From: Tubulanus polymorphus
Lineage: Eukaryota > Nemertea > Palaeonemertea > Tubulaniformes > Tubulanidae
Assembly: GCF_964204645.1 (NCBI RefSeq)
Contig: NC_134026.1
Span: forward strand, 7,885,450-7,949,449
Direction: 5' to 3'
DNA: 64,000 nt
A model generated the notes under the pieces. That model did no database searches. It worked only from the letters and a program-made list of their open reading frames with translations, and was not told where the DNA came from. Made by a program: the position numbers and the translations under genes. Each line of letters starts with the position of its first letter. Within the stretch, counting starts at the first letter, position 1. This document shows, one piece after another, positions 43,670 through 54,444 of this stretch.

Positions 43670-44030
43670 AACATTCTGTAGCACTGCTATTCATTTTCCA
43701 ACCTATTCAGTTGTTTTACTAAAAGCTTTATTATTCCAACATTCTTGAATTCTTGTACAACAAATAAATATGTTTAATGTGGTGACATTTTGATTTTAAA
43801 CAATAATTAACTTTCACGAAATCTGAGTAAATTGTGTAAGATTTCTGAGAATTGATTTTCTATTTACTGTGAACAATTAATTCGATAAATGAATTGTAGC
43901 TGCAAAGACTTTAATGATACCTTTATATTAAATTTGGATTAATTTTCCAATACGCGAGAAAACACGTAAGTTCCAGAAAATTCTCAGGCAGTTAGTAGAC
44001 TCACAGACAGTCAGTTCTCGCATTTCAATC
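43670..44030 (+). promoter_or_regulatory. Upstream cassette of receptor 44031
   Basis: TTCCAACCTATTCAGTTGTT, TCTGAGAATTGATTTTCTAT, TATA-like CCTTTATATTAAATTTGG (about 43920), ATTAATTTTCCAATACGCGA, GAAAACACGTAAGTTCCAGA and two to three CAGACAGTCAGTTCTC repeat copies up to 44020. Confidence 0.6.
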
Positions 44031-44979
44031 ATGAATTCAACTCGGATACTTATCGGCAGAACATATCACAGTTACATCGTTCTCACGACCGTGGAGAACA
44101 GATCTGGGATCTACCGTACTGTGTCACTGGTCATTCTGCCTATCGTGTTCCTGTTCGGAGCATTCGGAAATTCAGCTACTTTCCTGATAATGATAAGTCG
44201 CAGATTCCGCAGTTTATCATACGCTAACTATCTTATCGTTTTGTCTCTCAGTGATTCCATGATCTGTATGAATTATACACTGATGCCTGTTTTACAGTTT
44301 GCTCTCTTCCACGTTAAAGATGGTCCAATATTCCTGATGAATTCACAGATCAGTTGTCAGATGTATGAATTTGTAATGGCAATTGCAGCTTGCAATAGTT
44401 CGTGGTTAATGGTAGCAATATCTCTAGAACGTGTGGCAGTTGTGCTCTTCCCGTTCACATCTCGTTTGATATGTACACCGAGATTCGCTTTTGTTATATT
44501 GATAATTACTGCAGTGAATGTACTGGTTATAAACCTTCTACCAACTTTGTCCATACATTTCACCGACCAGTTTTTCGGTTGTTACTATATATTAGTTGAC
44601 CAACTAACATATTTCACCATTACTGCCATTCACGTTTATCTCCTACCATTAACTTTGATCATTGCATCAAATTCTGTTATAATAATTCAGTTATTCAGAG
44701 GTTCAAAAAATTGTTTCGTCTGATCAGAAAACTACAAAATCAAAACGTACAACAATAATGCTTGTAACAGTTTCACTTGCATTTGCAATATTCACACATC
44801 CAAACACTACCACTGCATTCTTACCAGTTCCACCAGAACAAAGCGAATTTCTATTTGACATTTTCAATCAATTCTTGTTGTGTAACTATGTGGTAAATTT
44901 CTACATATATCTTTTACTGGGACGAGAAATTCGTGAATATTTTTGTATGAAAATCCGCTGCAGAAATTCAGACAAATAA
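44031..44979 (+). pseudogene. GPCR array copy with a single frameshift
   Basis: Reads as a normal receptor (MNSTRILIGRTYHSY, ENRSG, GAFGN, SLSD, ISCQ, LERVAVV, FFGCYY, LPLTL) up to ICL3, where one extra base in GGTTCAAAAAATTGTTTCG shifts the frame and stops it after SKNCFV. The other frame then continues intact from TTKSKRTT through TM6, TM7 and NSDK. A 3-bp deletion also removes one Arg from ICL2 (PRFAFV for PRFARFV). Everything else, promoter included, looks functional, so this is a very recent pseudogene, a segregating allele or an assembly error in an A run. Confidence 0.85.
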
Positions 44980-47057
44980 CTAATAACAAATAACTAACTA
45001 ATTCTAATAAATAGAAGCTTATAATCCGATATTCGGCATTATAGTGCAACGTGTTAGAGTCACTTTTGGGGTAAATCGGGGGATTAATGCGCAAGCTGAA
45101 ATATAATGCGTAGTAATATGGAACTAAAAGAAGTTCCATGAAAATATATCCTTGATTGGGGATCCATATTCTACAGCTGGTGACACGCGACATCTTACAT
45201 ATTAGGGTAATGACTCTACTGGACGGTTGACAGATGACACCCTACACACCAGTTAGGTGACGACTCCACAGGACGGTTGACAGATGACACCCTACACACC
45301 AGTTAGGTGATGACTGCACAGGACGGTCGGCCGGTAAACACCCTGCGCACCAGTAAGTGACGACTGCACAGGACGGTTGACAGGTAGACACCCTCAGTAA
45401 GGTAATACAGGACGGTTGACGATAGGCCCTACACGCCATTTAGGTTCCGTGTTAACGCGTATACTAATCGCATTGTCTTCTTTTTCGAGAACATATTTCA
45501 CCTAATTGATTATTCCCAAAAATCAAATAATATAAGATTGTATACATCATATTATTATATACAACTATGACAGGTTGGTTGATGTGGAGCCATACACATC
45601 AGCATAACATGTCTATAATATTAAATGATACATTCATGTTCTTTAACAGAGAAACAGTCTTCCAACTGCCAATAGTACAGTTCACTAATTCCCACACACA
45701 AAAATCTTCCAAATGGTAGCAATATGGACGATGATGTTTCAATTTCATTTTGTTTTTATGTAATTGAATTGATACCTCATTGTTACCCTTAACTCTAAAC
45801 CTAACCGTAACCCTAATCATTCACATTTCAAACCACGCTAAAGACCTTCCCAAGGTTATATATAACCAAAGATTTGTCACGTCAACATAAAAAACCACCC
45901 AATAACTGTGATATGACCTCCAAAAACCCTTCAACCAATTTCAATAGCTATCTAGACAGATTATATTTCATCCACAAAAACTAGAGCCCAGTGGCCTAAC
46001 AGTTGACACCCCGAATGCAGCCTGTTCGATCCTAGTTTTAGGCTCGCTTTTTCTTTTCAGTTGAAAATGGAATATTTCTATCTACTCGGAATTCGATAAC
46101 TGCCCTTGAGAACTTTAGGCTAGAGTCCAGTGTATTTATGTTGTTGAATGATGAACTGATGCTATTTTAACCTGTGTTTTCCCTGTATAGAACTGAAAGA
46201 AATTTTCTAACATGTTCAGATAATTTTCTATATCACCGTTTATAATGAATTCTTCTACAACGAATATTCATATTCAATTAGATTACATATATGTTTTACA
46301 CGACGAATAGAATTTCACAAAATGTCTGTAAATTGTAGTAGATTTGTGTGAGATTCGAATTTGTGACATAAATTAATGTGAAAATGTCGGATTTTGGGAT
46401 CAGCAACTGCTATGGCAAACTATTATTCAAACTTTTATGTCAGAATTTAATGAGAAATGTCACGTATATAGACAGAAATTAATGAGAAAATGTCAAGTTT
46501 ATCGTCACGTCACTTTAGATTGAATGGTTTTTCGTCCAACGCAGGTTGAGCTAACGACAATTCTTACTGTTTTGGTAATGGGTTTATTGATTAGATAATT
46601 AAGAAGTGAACTGTACTACTAGTTGTTTTGGACGGTTGAGGGAGACCGCTGTAACCATCTAGATCGTTGAGATCAGTTCGCTGAATAAAGTCCTGCTGAA
46701 GACAGGAACTCTGTGTACTGTGACTTGTTTTTTTCTTGGACGTTTTGTGGTATTTTCACTCACTCAAGCGAAATACCGTTGGTGACACTACTTCTAATAA
46801 TCTTACTTAAAAAAATACAAATTGTTAAGCTCGTTGAAATGGAATTGAAAGTGATTGGGGCGGATGTCAGCTAGGGTTTTATAAAACAGTTTGGAATAAA
46901 TTGAATCTACCTTACGCGTCCTCCTGAGCCTGGTTTTATAGATATGGATTAATCTGATTCTAGCTATGAGGGCTATATCAACCGGTCCTTGGGTATGAAA
47001 TGAGATGCTTCGTATTCGAGAGGATGAAGAGATAATTTGTATTTGATTCTCTGAGAG
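44980..47057. other. Intergenic with minisatellite, SINE and orphan cassette
   Basis: 45205-45436 is a minisatellite (own entry). 45985-46170 has a tRNA-like head (CCCAGTGGCCTAACAG, B box TGTTCGATCCT) running into AACTGCCCTTGAGAACTTTA and AATGATGAACTGATGC. 46170-46370 is a receptor cassette without a receptor. 46800-47050 on the minus strand has an open frame with no recognisable motif. Confidence 0.5.
45205..45436. repeat. About 50-bp minisatellite
   Basis: Five copies, the first two nearly perfect, of a unit containing AGGACGGTTGACAGATGACA, CCCTACACACCAGTTAGGTG and ACGACTCCAC. The last copy is shortened and diverged. Confidence 0.92.
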
Positions 47058-47546
47058 AATTTTTCCAACCCATTCAGATGATTTACTATAACATATTTCA
47101 CCATTTACAATGAATTCTTGTACAACGAACATTGATATTCAATTTAGTTCAGTATGCATATTTTACACAATAATAAACTTTTACAAAATCTACAGAGTCT
47201 ACTGTGAGTTTACTCTGACAATCGACTCTCTATTTGCTGTTAACAATGAATCTTACAAATGAATCGTAGCAGTGATAAAGACTTTAATGATTTTTTATAC
47301 GAAAGTTGAATTAATTTTCCAATACAGGAGATGAAGAACACTCGACTGGAACACTCTCAGGCAGTCAGTAACTCTTCGACAGTCAGTACACGCCCAGACA
47401 GGCAATAGATTCTCAAGCAGGATCAGTCAATAGATTCTCAGGCAGGATCAGTCTCAGAAAATCAGGGCACTCTCAGACACTCAGTATATACCCAGACAGT
47501 AAACTCTCAGACATTCAGTGCACTTTCAGATACGTAGTCAGTACAT
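47058..47546 (+). promoter_or_regulatory. Upstream cassette of receptor 47547
   Basis: CCAACCCATTCAGATGATTT, CACCATTTACAATGAATTCT, TTTATACGAAAGTTGAATTA (TATA-like, about 47292), ATTTTCCAATACAGGAGATG, then a long run (47340-47535) of CTCTCAGGCAGTCAGTA variants, including a 21-bp unit with ATAGATTCTCAGGCAGGATC repeated twice. Confidence 0.6.
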
Positions 47547-48503
47547 ATGAATTCAACTCAGATACTTATCGGCATAACTCACAACAGTAATAACGTTCTC
47601 ATGTCTGTGGTGAACAGATCTGGAATCTACCGTACTGTGTCACTAGTCATTCTGCCAATCCTGTTCCTGTTTGGCGCGTTTGGAAATTCAGCTACTTTCC
47701 TCATAATGATAAGTCGCAGGTTCCGTAGTTTATCTTACGCTAACTATCTTATCGTTTTGTCCCTCACCGATTCCATGTTCTGTATCAATTATACACTGAT
47801 GCCTGTTTTACAGTTTGTTCTCTTGCACGTTAAAGGTGGTCCTATATTCATCATGAATTCACGGATCAGTTGTAAAATCTACGAATTTGTGATGATGCTT
47901 ACAGTCAGCACTAGTTCATGGTTAATCGTAGCAATATCTCTAGAACGTGCGGCAGTTGTGCTTTTCCCGTTCACATCTCGTTTGATATGTACACCGAGAT
48001 TCGCTAGATTTGCTACATTGACAATTACTGCAGTGAATGCATTGTTCATATATTTCAGCCCTGCTTTGTCGGTATATTTTAACGATCGGTTTTTCGGATG
48101 TTATTTTAAATTATTTGAGCAAATAACTTTTTTCACCATAATCACCATCGACGTTTATCTCCTACCATTAACTTTGATTATTACATCGAATTCTGTAATA
48201 ATAGTTCAGTTATTCAGAGGTTCAAAAATGGTTTCGTCTGATCAGAAATCTACAAAATCAAAACGTACAACAATAATGCTTGTAACAGTTTCACTCGCAT
48301 TTGCAATGTTTACACTTCCAACCGCTGTTTATGTACTGTTACCAATTTCATCGGAACAGAAAAATGCTCCGTTCAAAATTATCGATCAATTTATCCATGT
48401 TTGCAACTATTCGGTTAATTTCTACATATATCTTCTACTAGGACGAGAAATTCGTGAATATTTCTGTATGAAAATCCGCTGTAGAAGAAATTCAGTCAAA
48501 TGA
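47547..48503 (+). CDS. Rhodopsin-like orphan GPCR (array copy)
   Basis: An intact 318-residue receptor. N-terminus MNSTQILIGITHNSNNVLMS with NRSG; GAFGN; SLTD in TM2; ISCK before TM3; LERAA; loop 2 YFNDRFFGCYFKL; TM5 with LLPLTL; FTLP; a distinct TM6-TM7 loop (SEQKNAPFKIIDQFIHVCN) one residue longer; and CRRNSVK with an extra Arg in the tail. From base 47934 its 3' part is the beginning of a tandemly duplicated segment, and a damaged copy of that 3' part lies at 54445-55013. Confidence 0.93.
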   Translation: MNSTQILIGITHNSNNVLMSVVNRSGIYRTVSLVILPILFLFGAFGNSATFLIMISRRFRSLSYANYLIVLSLTDSMFCINYTLMPVLQFVLLHVKGGPIFIMNSRISCKIYEFVMMLTVSTSSWLIVAISLERAAVVLFPFTSRLICTPRFARFATLTITAVNALFIYFSPALSVYFNDRFFGCYFKLFEQITFFTIITIDVYLLPLTLIITSNSVIIVQLFRGSKMVSSDQKSTKSKRTTIMLVTVSLAFAMFTLPTAVYVLLPISSEQKNAPFKIIDQFIHVCNYSVNFYIYLLLGREIREYFCMKIRCRRNSVK

Positions 48504-49384
48504 CCATTAGATTTCAAGTTCGATTCACTTCATGCAACCTCTTGTTTTCCCATGTTAAGGAACCTGGAAATCAATTACGCTGCCCTTGAAAATTCGTGAC
48601 AATGGACCTCATAAGAAACGTGTGATAATTAATCGATAGTACATGTATGTATTGGGTGACTTCACAACCAAAAGGTGGGATATGAGATCTGACGCCACCT
48701 CCCACGTGTTTATACATGCACGTGGGCCATTGTGTGAGACATGTCCTGACGCGAGCTCGTCACTCCGCGCTGCGACAACGTTAATTTGCAAAAATTATGT
48801 CTTCTAGGGCCTCTACTATTCTTACTTTACACCAATAATATTACAAAACCTCTCAAGATGACACGACTATATTTTACAGCGATAAAGACCCTATAGTTCT
48901 CCTTGATATAATTACTAATGACAGTCACCTCAGCAACCCTCTCAACTGAAGGACAGTTGAAAGAGCATTCATTAAAGGTTCTAGGCCCCGAATTTTGGAA
49001 TATTAAGTACAGATATTAAAAGATCAAAAAGTGTATAGATGTATATGTATATGTACGCCGATACGCTATATAATGTTCCGCATTTTGTCGTTTTTCTTCT
49101 CCTTATTTTCATCTTATGTATATTCTTTTTCTGTCTTTTCTAGGGCAGCTTTCTTTAAGCTAACTGTTGCTTCAAAGCAGTCCTTCATTTAATATCATTA
49201 CATTTTTAATCCGTCCGTTTCCACGTTTCCAGGCTATTCAACTACACTGTCATCACTGAACATGTTAACTTACAAAATATTGAGTTCAGTGGTCCTAGTT
49301 TGGTTGAACGGATATCCCTAATTCGAACCTAGGTTTGGATTTAACTGTTTATCTTCTGATTAGAAAATTGGAAATAATGCTGGA
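48504..49384. other. Intergenic, duplicated at 55014-56450
   Basis: AT-rich, no gene. 49120-49200 contains TTCTAGGGCAGCTTTCTTTA, which also occurs at 56203. Unit 2 carries an additional 530 bp at the position corresponding to about 49036. A tRNA-like B box ATTCGAACCTAGG (49321) opens the next cassette. Confidence 0.5.
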
Positions 49385-50425
49385 GTAAATAACTGCCCTT
49401 GATAACTCCTGGCTACGGAGCTGTGTAGTGTATTTATGTGATTCAATAAAGAACTGATGCCGTTTTTACTTGTGTATTTCCTGAAAAGAACTTATAGACA
49501 TTTTCCGAACCTGTTCAGATATTTTACTGTAAGATATAACACCATTTACAATGTATTTTTCTACAACAAATAATTATTGCTAATTTAGTTACATTTGTAT
49601 TTTACGCTGCAAATAATTTTCTCAAAATCGGAATAAATTGGGTAACTGGTTCTTCTACTGTGAAACTAAAACGAAACGTTCATGGTTAATAGTAGCAATT
49701 TCTCCAAAACGGCGGCACTTGTGCTCTTCCGGTTCACATCTCGTTTGATATGTACCACCGAGATTCGCTAGATTTACTACCCAACATCGATAATTACTGC
49801 AGTGAATGTACTGGTTCTAAGTTGGGATTCAACGTTTTATCTACTTCATGGTTAATGGAATTGTTTTAGGAATAAACAGCTGCCATTGAGAACTGCTGGA
49901 TACTGCCCTGTACAATTATGAGATTTAATAATGAACTGCTGCTAATTTACCCAAGTACTATTTTACCAACCTGTTCAGGTCTTTTACTATAACATTTCAC
50001 CATTTGCCATGCACAACGAACATTGATATTCAATTCAGTTACATTTTTATTTTGTACAATAGTCAACTTTCACAAAATCTGAGAGAATTGTGTCAGTGTT
50101 CTAAGAATTTGTTTTCTATTCGACGTTAATAAATCTACAGATGAGTTGTAGCTGTTATAGAGACTTAAATGATACCTATATATTAAAGTTGGATTAATTT
50201 TCCGATACGTGAGAAGACACGATCAGTTCCAGAACATTCTCAGACAGTCAGTACACTCTCAGGCAATCGATACTGTCTCAGACAATCAGTAAACTCTCAC
50301 ACAGTCAGGACACTCGCACACAGTCAGGAGACACTCTCAAACAGTCGGTACACTCTCAGGCGATCAGTACACTCTCAGATAGTCAGCACACTCTCAGACG
50401 ATCAGTACACACTCGCATTTGAATC
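49385..50425 (+). promoter_or_regulatory. Two successive cassettes before receptor 50426
   Basis: A first cassette (49385-49650) ends in a receptor relic (49678-49822). A second (49870-50415) has CTGCCATTGAGAACTGCTGG, AATAATGAACTGCTGC, TATA-like CTATATATTAAAG (50176-50188), ATTAATTTTCCGATACGTGA, GAAGACACGATCAGTTCCAG and about nine CTCTCAGACAGTCAGTACA-type copies (50235-50412). Confidence 0.65.
49678..49822 (+). pseudogene. GPCR TM3-TM4 relic (unit 1)
   Basis: TTCATGGTTAATAGTAGCAA, TTGTGCTCTTCCGGTTCACA, TGTACCACCGAGATTCGCTA and ATAATTACTGCAGTGAATGT correspond to TM3, ICL2 and TM4, with small indels and no flanking receptor sequence. Its duplicate is at 56727-56866. Confidence 0.85.
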
Positions 50426-51379
50426 ATGAATTCAACTCAGATAAATATGGGCAGAACTTATAACAGTTACATCGTTCTCTTGACTGTGGAGAACAGATCT
50501 GGGATCTACCGCACTGTGTCACTGGTCATTCTGCCTATCGTGTTCATGTTTGGGGCGTTTGGAAATTCAAGTACCATCCTGATAATGATAAGTCGTAGAT
50601 TTCGCAGTTTATCTTACGCTAACTATCTTATCATCTTGTCTCTCAGTGATTCCATGATCTGTATGAATCATACACTGATGCCTGTTTTACAGTTTGTTCT
50701 CTTGAATTTAACAACAGGTCCAATATTCATCATGAATTCTCTGATCAGTTGTCAAATATATGAATTTGTAATGGCGCTTGCAGCCTGCAATAGTTCGTGG
50801 TTTATAGTAGCAATATCTCTAGAACGTGCTTCAGTTGTGCTTTTCCCGTTCACATCTCGTTTGATATGTACACCGAGATTCGCTAGATTTACTATATTGA
50901 TAATTACTGCAGTAAATGTACTGGTTCTCATTCTTCTACCAACTTTGACGATTCATTTCACGGACCAGTTTTTCGGTTGTTACTATAGATTAGTTGACCA
51001 AACGACATATTTCACGATTACTGCCATCCACGTTTATCTCCTACCATTAACTTTAATCATTACATCAAATACTGTTATAATAATTCAGTTATTCAGACGT
51101 TCCGGAATGGTTTCGTCTGATCAGAAAGCTTCAAAATCAAAACGTACAACAAAAATGCTTATAACGGTTTCACTCGCATTTGCAATGTTTACACTTCCAA
51201 ATACTACCATCGCATTTTCACCAGTCTCACCGGAACAAAGCGAATTTCTCTTCGACATTTTCAATCAATTCCTGTTGTGTAATTATGTGGTAAATTTTTA
51301 CATATATCTATTACTGGGGCGAGAAATTCGTGAATATTTCTGTATGAAAATCCACTGTAGAAATTCAAACAACCATTAG
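50426..51379 (+). CDS. Rhodopsin-like orphan GPCR (array copy)
   Basis: An intact 317-residue receptor. Distinct points: ENRSG in the N-terminus, GAFGNSSTILIM in TM1 (Ser-Ser-Thr-Ile for Ser-Ala-Thr-Phe), LNLTTGPIF with an extra NLT sequon in outer loop 1, LERASVV after TM3, RRSGMVSSDQKASKSKR in ICL3 and TTKMLITV with a Lys at the base of TM6 where others have Ile. The tail ends IHCRNSNNH. Its duplicate in unit 2 (57465-58268) is broken, so this is the surviving copy of the pair. Confidence 0.92.
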   Translation: MNSTQINMGRTYNSYIVLLTVENRSGIYRTVSLVILPIVFMFGAFGNSSTILIMISRRFRSLSYANYLIILSLSDSMICMNHTLMPVLQFVLLNLTTGPIFIMNSLISCQIYEFVMALAACNSSWFIVAISLERASVVLFPFTSRLICTPRFARFTILIITAVNVLVLILLPTLTIHFTDQFFGCYYRLVDQTTYFTITAIHVYLLPLTLIITSNTVIIIQLFRRSGMVSSDQKASKSKRTTKMLITVSLAFAMFTLPNTTIAFSPVSPEQSEFLFDIFNQFLLCNYVVNFYIYLLLGREIREYFCMKIHCRNSNNH

Positions 51380-52060
51380 GTTCAATTTGAATCACTTCTT
51401 ACAACACTTTTCAAACCGTTAGTAAACTCCGCTTACCTCAGATCTCGTTGGACCAAAAAAGGTTCTCCGAGAAAAGCAAATTTTGAGGCAGCCAGAGTGA
51501 TGTGATCCCGATCACAATTTTTATTAGAATTAAATGTCAACTTCCTTTTTACGGCCTTTGTAGCTCAATGGTCTTCACAATAACCAGACAAACTACGAAA
51601 CTAGAGCTCAGTAGACGCGTGGTTCCCGTATGTCTCCTGATCCAACCTAGGTTATGATTCTGGTGTTTGTCTCTTCAATAGAAAATGGAGCGTTTCTCTA
51701 TTTGAAATAACAATAAGGAACTTCCCTTGAAAACTCCTTGACCACTCCTAGCTGCTGTCTTGTGTCCTGTCTCTCTCCCTTTCATTCGGGATCTCGGGCA
51801 CTCTGTATCTCTATCAGCATCTAATAAATTAGACTTTAAATTATATATATCATTGTCTGTGTTGGTGCCATCCGAGGACCTTGTATCACCATTTCAAAAT
51901 TCAAATTCAAACTAACTTTATTGGTCCTTAATGTTACACCAATACATTATTGGTTTAACAGTTCAAAATGAATTCTGATACAACGTACATTTTTCTATAT
52001 TCAATTTAGTGACATTTAAGTTTTACACATTAATAAACATCACAGATTGTGTCAGATTTC
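51380..52060. other. Intergenic, duplicated at 58269-58933
   Basis: Contains a cassette head with a tRNA-like start (GTAGCTCAATGGTCTTCACA, B-box-like TGATCCAACCTAGG), CTTCCCTTGAAAACTCCTTG, and AAAATTCAAATTCAAACTAA/CTTTATTGGTCCTTAATG resembling a retroposon tail. No gene. Confidence 0.5.
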
Positions 52061-52352
52061 TACGGAAGCGATAAAGGGCCTCGAGTTGTCGCTTTCCAAC
52101 TCGCCAAGTCGCCATATTTATGTCGACATATCGCGATATATCACGTTAAGTCGACATAAATATGTCGACATATCGTGACGTTTTGACGACATATTTCGTC
52201 TTCACGACCATTTTCCTCGTGACAAGTCGACATATTCATGACGACTTGAAACTCAGTCGTCATATCACTGTCGTCCTCATCTTATATTTCGACGTGTCTT
52301 CAAATGACGGCTTGTCCCGTGGAAAATGGGCGAAAAAGCGAAATTTGTCGTG
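52061..52352. mobile_element. Truncated MITE (same family as 22568)
   Basis: TACGGAAGCGATAAAGGGCC, GTCGCCATATTTATGTCGAC and CGTGGAAAATGGGCGAAAAA match the 365-bp MITE in EIF3H intron 5 but the right arm is missing; it stops at AAATTTGTCGTGA and joins the receptor cassette directly. Confidence 0.85.
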
Positions 52353-52774
52353 ACCTGTGTTTTCCCGTATTGAACTGATAGATATTTTCCAACCTATTCA
52401 GATTTTTTTCTATGACAAATATCACCATTTACAATGAATTCTTTTACAATGCATATTGATCTGAAATTACGTTACAATTGTAGTGTACACAACGATAAAC
52501 TTTCACAAAATATGAGTAAATTGTGTTAGATTTCGGAGAATTGATTTCATATTCGCTAACAATAGATCTTACGAATGAATTATGGCGGTAATAAAAGCTC
52601 GTGATATCTTTATATTCAAATTAAATATTTTCTAAATCAATTTTTCAATATGCGATCAGTTCCAGAACATTCTGACAGACAGCCAGTAAGTTCACTATCA
52701 CACAGTCAGAACACACTCAGACAATCAATACACTCTCACACGGTCAGTACACTGTCAGTTGATCCTCATGAGTC
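52353..52774 (+). promoter_or_regulatory. Upstream cassette of receptor 52775
   Basis: CCTGTGTTTTCCCGTATTGA, ATTTTCCAACCTATTCAGAT, CACCATTTACAATGAATTCT, TCGGAGAATTGATTTCATAT, TATA-like TCTTTATATTCAAATTAA (about 52610), CAATTTTTCAATATGCGATC, then four to five CTCACACAGTCAGAACAC-type copies (52680-52760). An upstream ATG (ATGAGTCATGAAT) overlaps the start out of frame. Confidence 0.6.
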
Positions 52775-53725
52775 ATGAATTCTACTCGGATGCAAATCGG
52801 CAAAGCTTATAACAGTTACATCGTTCTCATGTCTGTGGTGAACAGGTCTGGAATCTACCGTACAGTGTCACTGGGCATTCTGCCTCTTGTGTTCCTATTA
52901 GGAGCCTTTGGAAATTCAGCTACTTTTCTGATAATGATAAGTCGCAGATTTCACAGTTTATCTTACGCTAACTATCTTATCGTTCTGTCAGTCAGTGATT
53001 TTACGTTTTGTAACAGTTATACACTAACGCCTGTTTTACAGTTTTTTCTCTTGCACGTTCAAGATGCTCCTATATTCATCATGAATTCTCTGACCAGTTG
53101 TCAAATCAATGAATTCACAGTGAACCTTGCAGCCTGCCAAAGTTCGTGGTTAATCGTAGCAATATCTCTAGAACGTGCGGCAGTTGTGCTCTTCCCGTTC
53201 ACATCTCGTTTGATATGTACACCGAGATTCGCTAGATTTGCTACATTGATGATTACTGCGGTGAATGTACTGATTCTTTATCTTTTACCGACTTTTTCGA
53301 TAAATATGAAGGATCCATCGTTCGGATGTTACTATAAACTAATTGACCAAATAAAATATTTCTCCATATTTGTAATCTACGCATATATTTTACCGTTATC
53401 TTTGATAATAACCTCTAATGCTGCTATAATAATTCAGTTATTCAGAAGTTCAAAAATGGTTTCGTCTGATCAGAAAACTACGAGATCAAAACGGACAACA
53501 ATAATGCTTGTAACAGTTTCACTTGCATTTGCCATATTTACACTTCCAATCACTATTACTACATATTTACCAATCCCAGTGGAACAGAGAAATTTTCTTT
53601 ATGACATATTTGTACAGTTTCAAATGTGTAACTATGTGGTAAACTTCTACATATATCTTTTACTGGGACGAGAAATTCGTGAATATTTCTGTATGAAAAT
53701 CCGCTGTAGAAATTCAGTCAGATAA
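52775..53725 (+). CDS. Rhodopsin-like orphan GPCR (duplicate pair, copy 1)
   Basis: An intact 316-residue receptor. Loop 1 is HVQDAPIF where most copies have HVKDGPIF, TM2 has SVSD followed by FTFCNSYTLTPVLQFFL, and TM3 begins with SCQINEFTVNLAACQSS. Loop 2 is KDPSFGCYYKL; ICL3 is SSDQKTTRSKR with Arg for Lys. GAFGN, LERAA, FTLP and NFYIYLLLG are normal. It is nearly identical to the copy at 59447 (about a dozen residue differences), its tandem duplicate. Confidence 0.94.
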   Translation: MNSTRMQIGKAYNSYIVLMSVVNRSGIYRTVSLGILPLVFLLGAFGNSATFLIMISRRFHSLSYANYLIVLSVSDFTFCNSYTLTPVLQFFLLHVQDAPIFIMNSLTSCQINEFTVNLAACQSSWLIVAISLERAAVVLFPFTSRLICTPRFARFATLMITAVNVLILYLLPTFSINMKDPSFGCYYKLIDQIKYFSIFVIYAYILPLSLIITSNAAIIIQLFRSSKMVSSDQKTTRSKRTTIMLVTVSLAFAIFTLPITITTYLPIPVEQRNFLYDIFVQFQMCNYVVNFYIYLLLGREIREYFCMKIRCRNSVR

Positions 53726-53859
53726 CTATTGATTTCAAGTTCGATACAACAATTTCCATTATTCATTTAATCATAAAGTACTGTAACTCTAGTCTTATTT
53801 AGATACGAGCTTTCGCTAGTAATCAACTGTGGTTTTACCGGTAAATGAGTCCCTGAATG

Positions 53860-54184
53860 GGCATTGCCTGTCTTGTTACTGTTTGGGGCGTTTTGAAATT
53901 CAGCTACTTTCCTGATAATGATAAGTTGAACATTCTGCAGTTAATCTTACGCTATCTTATCGTTTTGTCTCTCAGTGATTGCAAGTACTATATCAATTTT
54001 ACACTGATGCCTGTTTTACAGTTTGTTCTCTTGCACGTTAGAGATGGATCTGAATTCACAGATTAGTTGTCAAATATTTGAATTTATAATGGTGCTTGCA
54101 TCCATCGCTAGTTCGTGGTTAATAGTAGCAACATCTCTAGAACGAGCGGCAGTTGTGCTCTTCCGTCCACATCTCGTTTGATAT
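53860..54184 (+). pseudogene. GPCR TM1-ICL2 fragment (unit 1)
   Basis: CATTGCCTGTCTTGTTACTG, TTTCCTGATAATGATAAGTT, a shortened TM2 (two codons lost), TTACACTGATGCCTGTTTTA, AACATCTCTAGAACGAGCGG and TTGTGCTCTTCC are all receptor sequence, with a stop in TM1 (TTTTGAAATTC) and a deletion after loop 1. The similarity ends in CACATCTCGTTTGATA. Confidence 0.9.
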
Positions 54185-54444
54185 AGTTCTTAGGTTTAGA
54201 GGGTCTTATGTTTAGTAACACCCCTTGAAAACATATATCTTTTACTGGGACGAGAAATTATTTATGCCCCCCCCCCCCCATATAACGCCAACCGCCAGGT
54301 TTTCTCAATTGTACGTACATATCTGTACAAATACAAAGTAAACCGCCCCGTTATACCGCCAAAATCCGTTCTGCACCGGTGCAGGGCGGTATATCGGGGG
54401 CTGACTGTATTTGATCTGATCAGTTTTATATGATCTCGTTCTGG
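54185..54444. other. C-run and inverted motif before the duplication junction
   Basis: A fragment of receptor tail (ATATCTTTTACTGGGACGAG) is followed by C14 (54267-54280), then ATAACGCCAACCGCCAGG, CGCCCCGTTATACCGCC and its inverse GGCGGTATATCGGGGG. Ends at the unit 1/unit 2 junction. Confidence 0.7.

Larger units (their letters stand above)
47934..54444 (+). repeat. Tandem duplication, unit 1 (6511 bp)
   Basis: Runs from ATATCTCTAGAACG within the receptor at 47547 to GATCTCGTTCTGG. It holds the 3' part of that receptor, a relic (49678), receptors 50426 and 52775, and a pseudogene (53860). Every element recurs in the same order in unit 2. Confidence 0.95.

Noticed and set aside
46803-47132. 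Minus-strand 109-codon open frame as a gene
   Set aside because: No recognisable motif, no splice partners, and its end overlaps the repeated receptor cassette. Cannot be excluded but is not supported.
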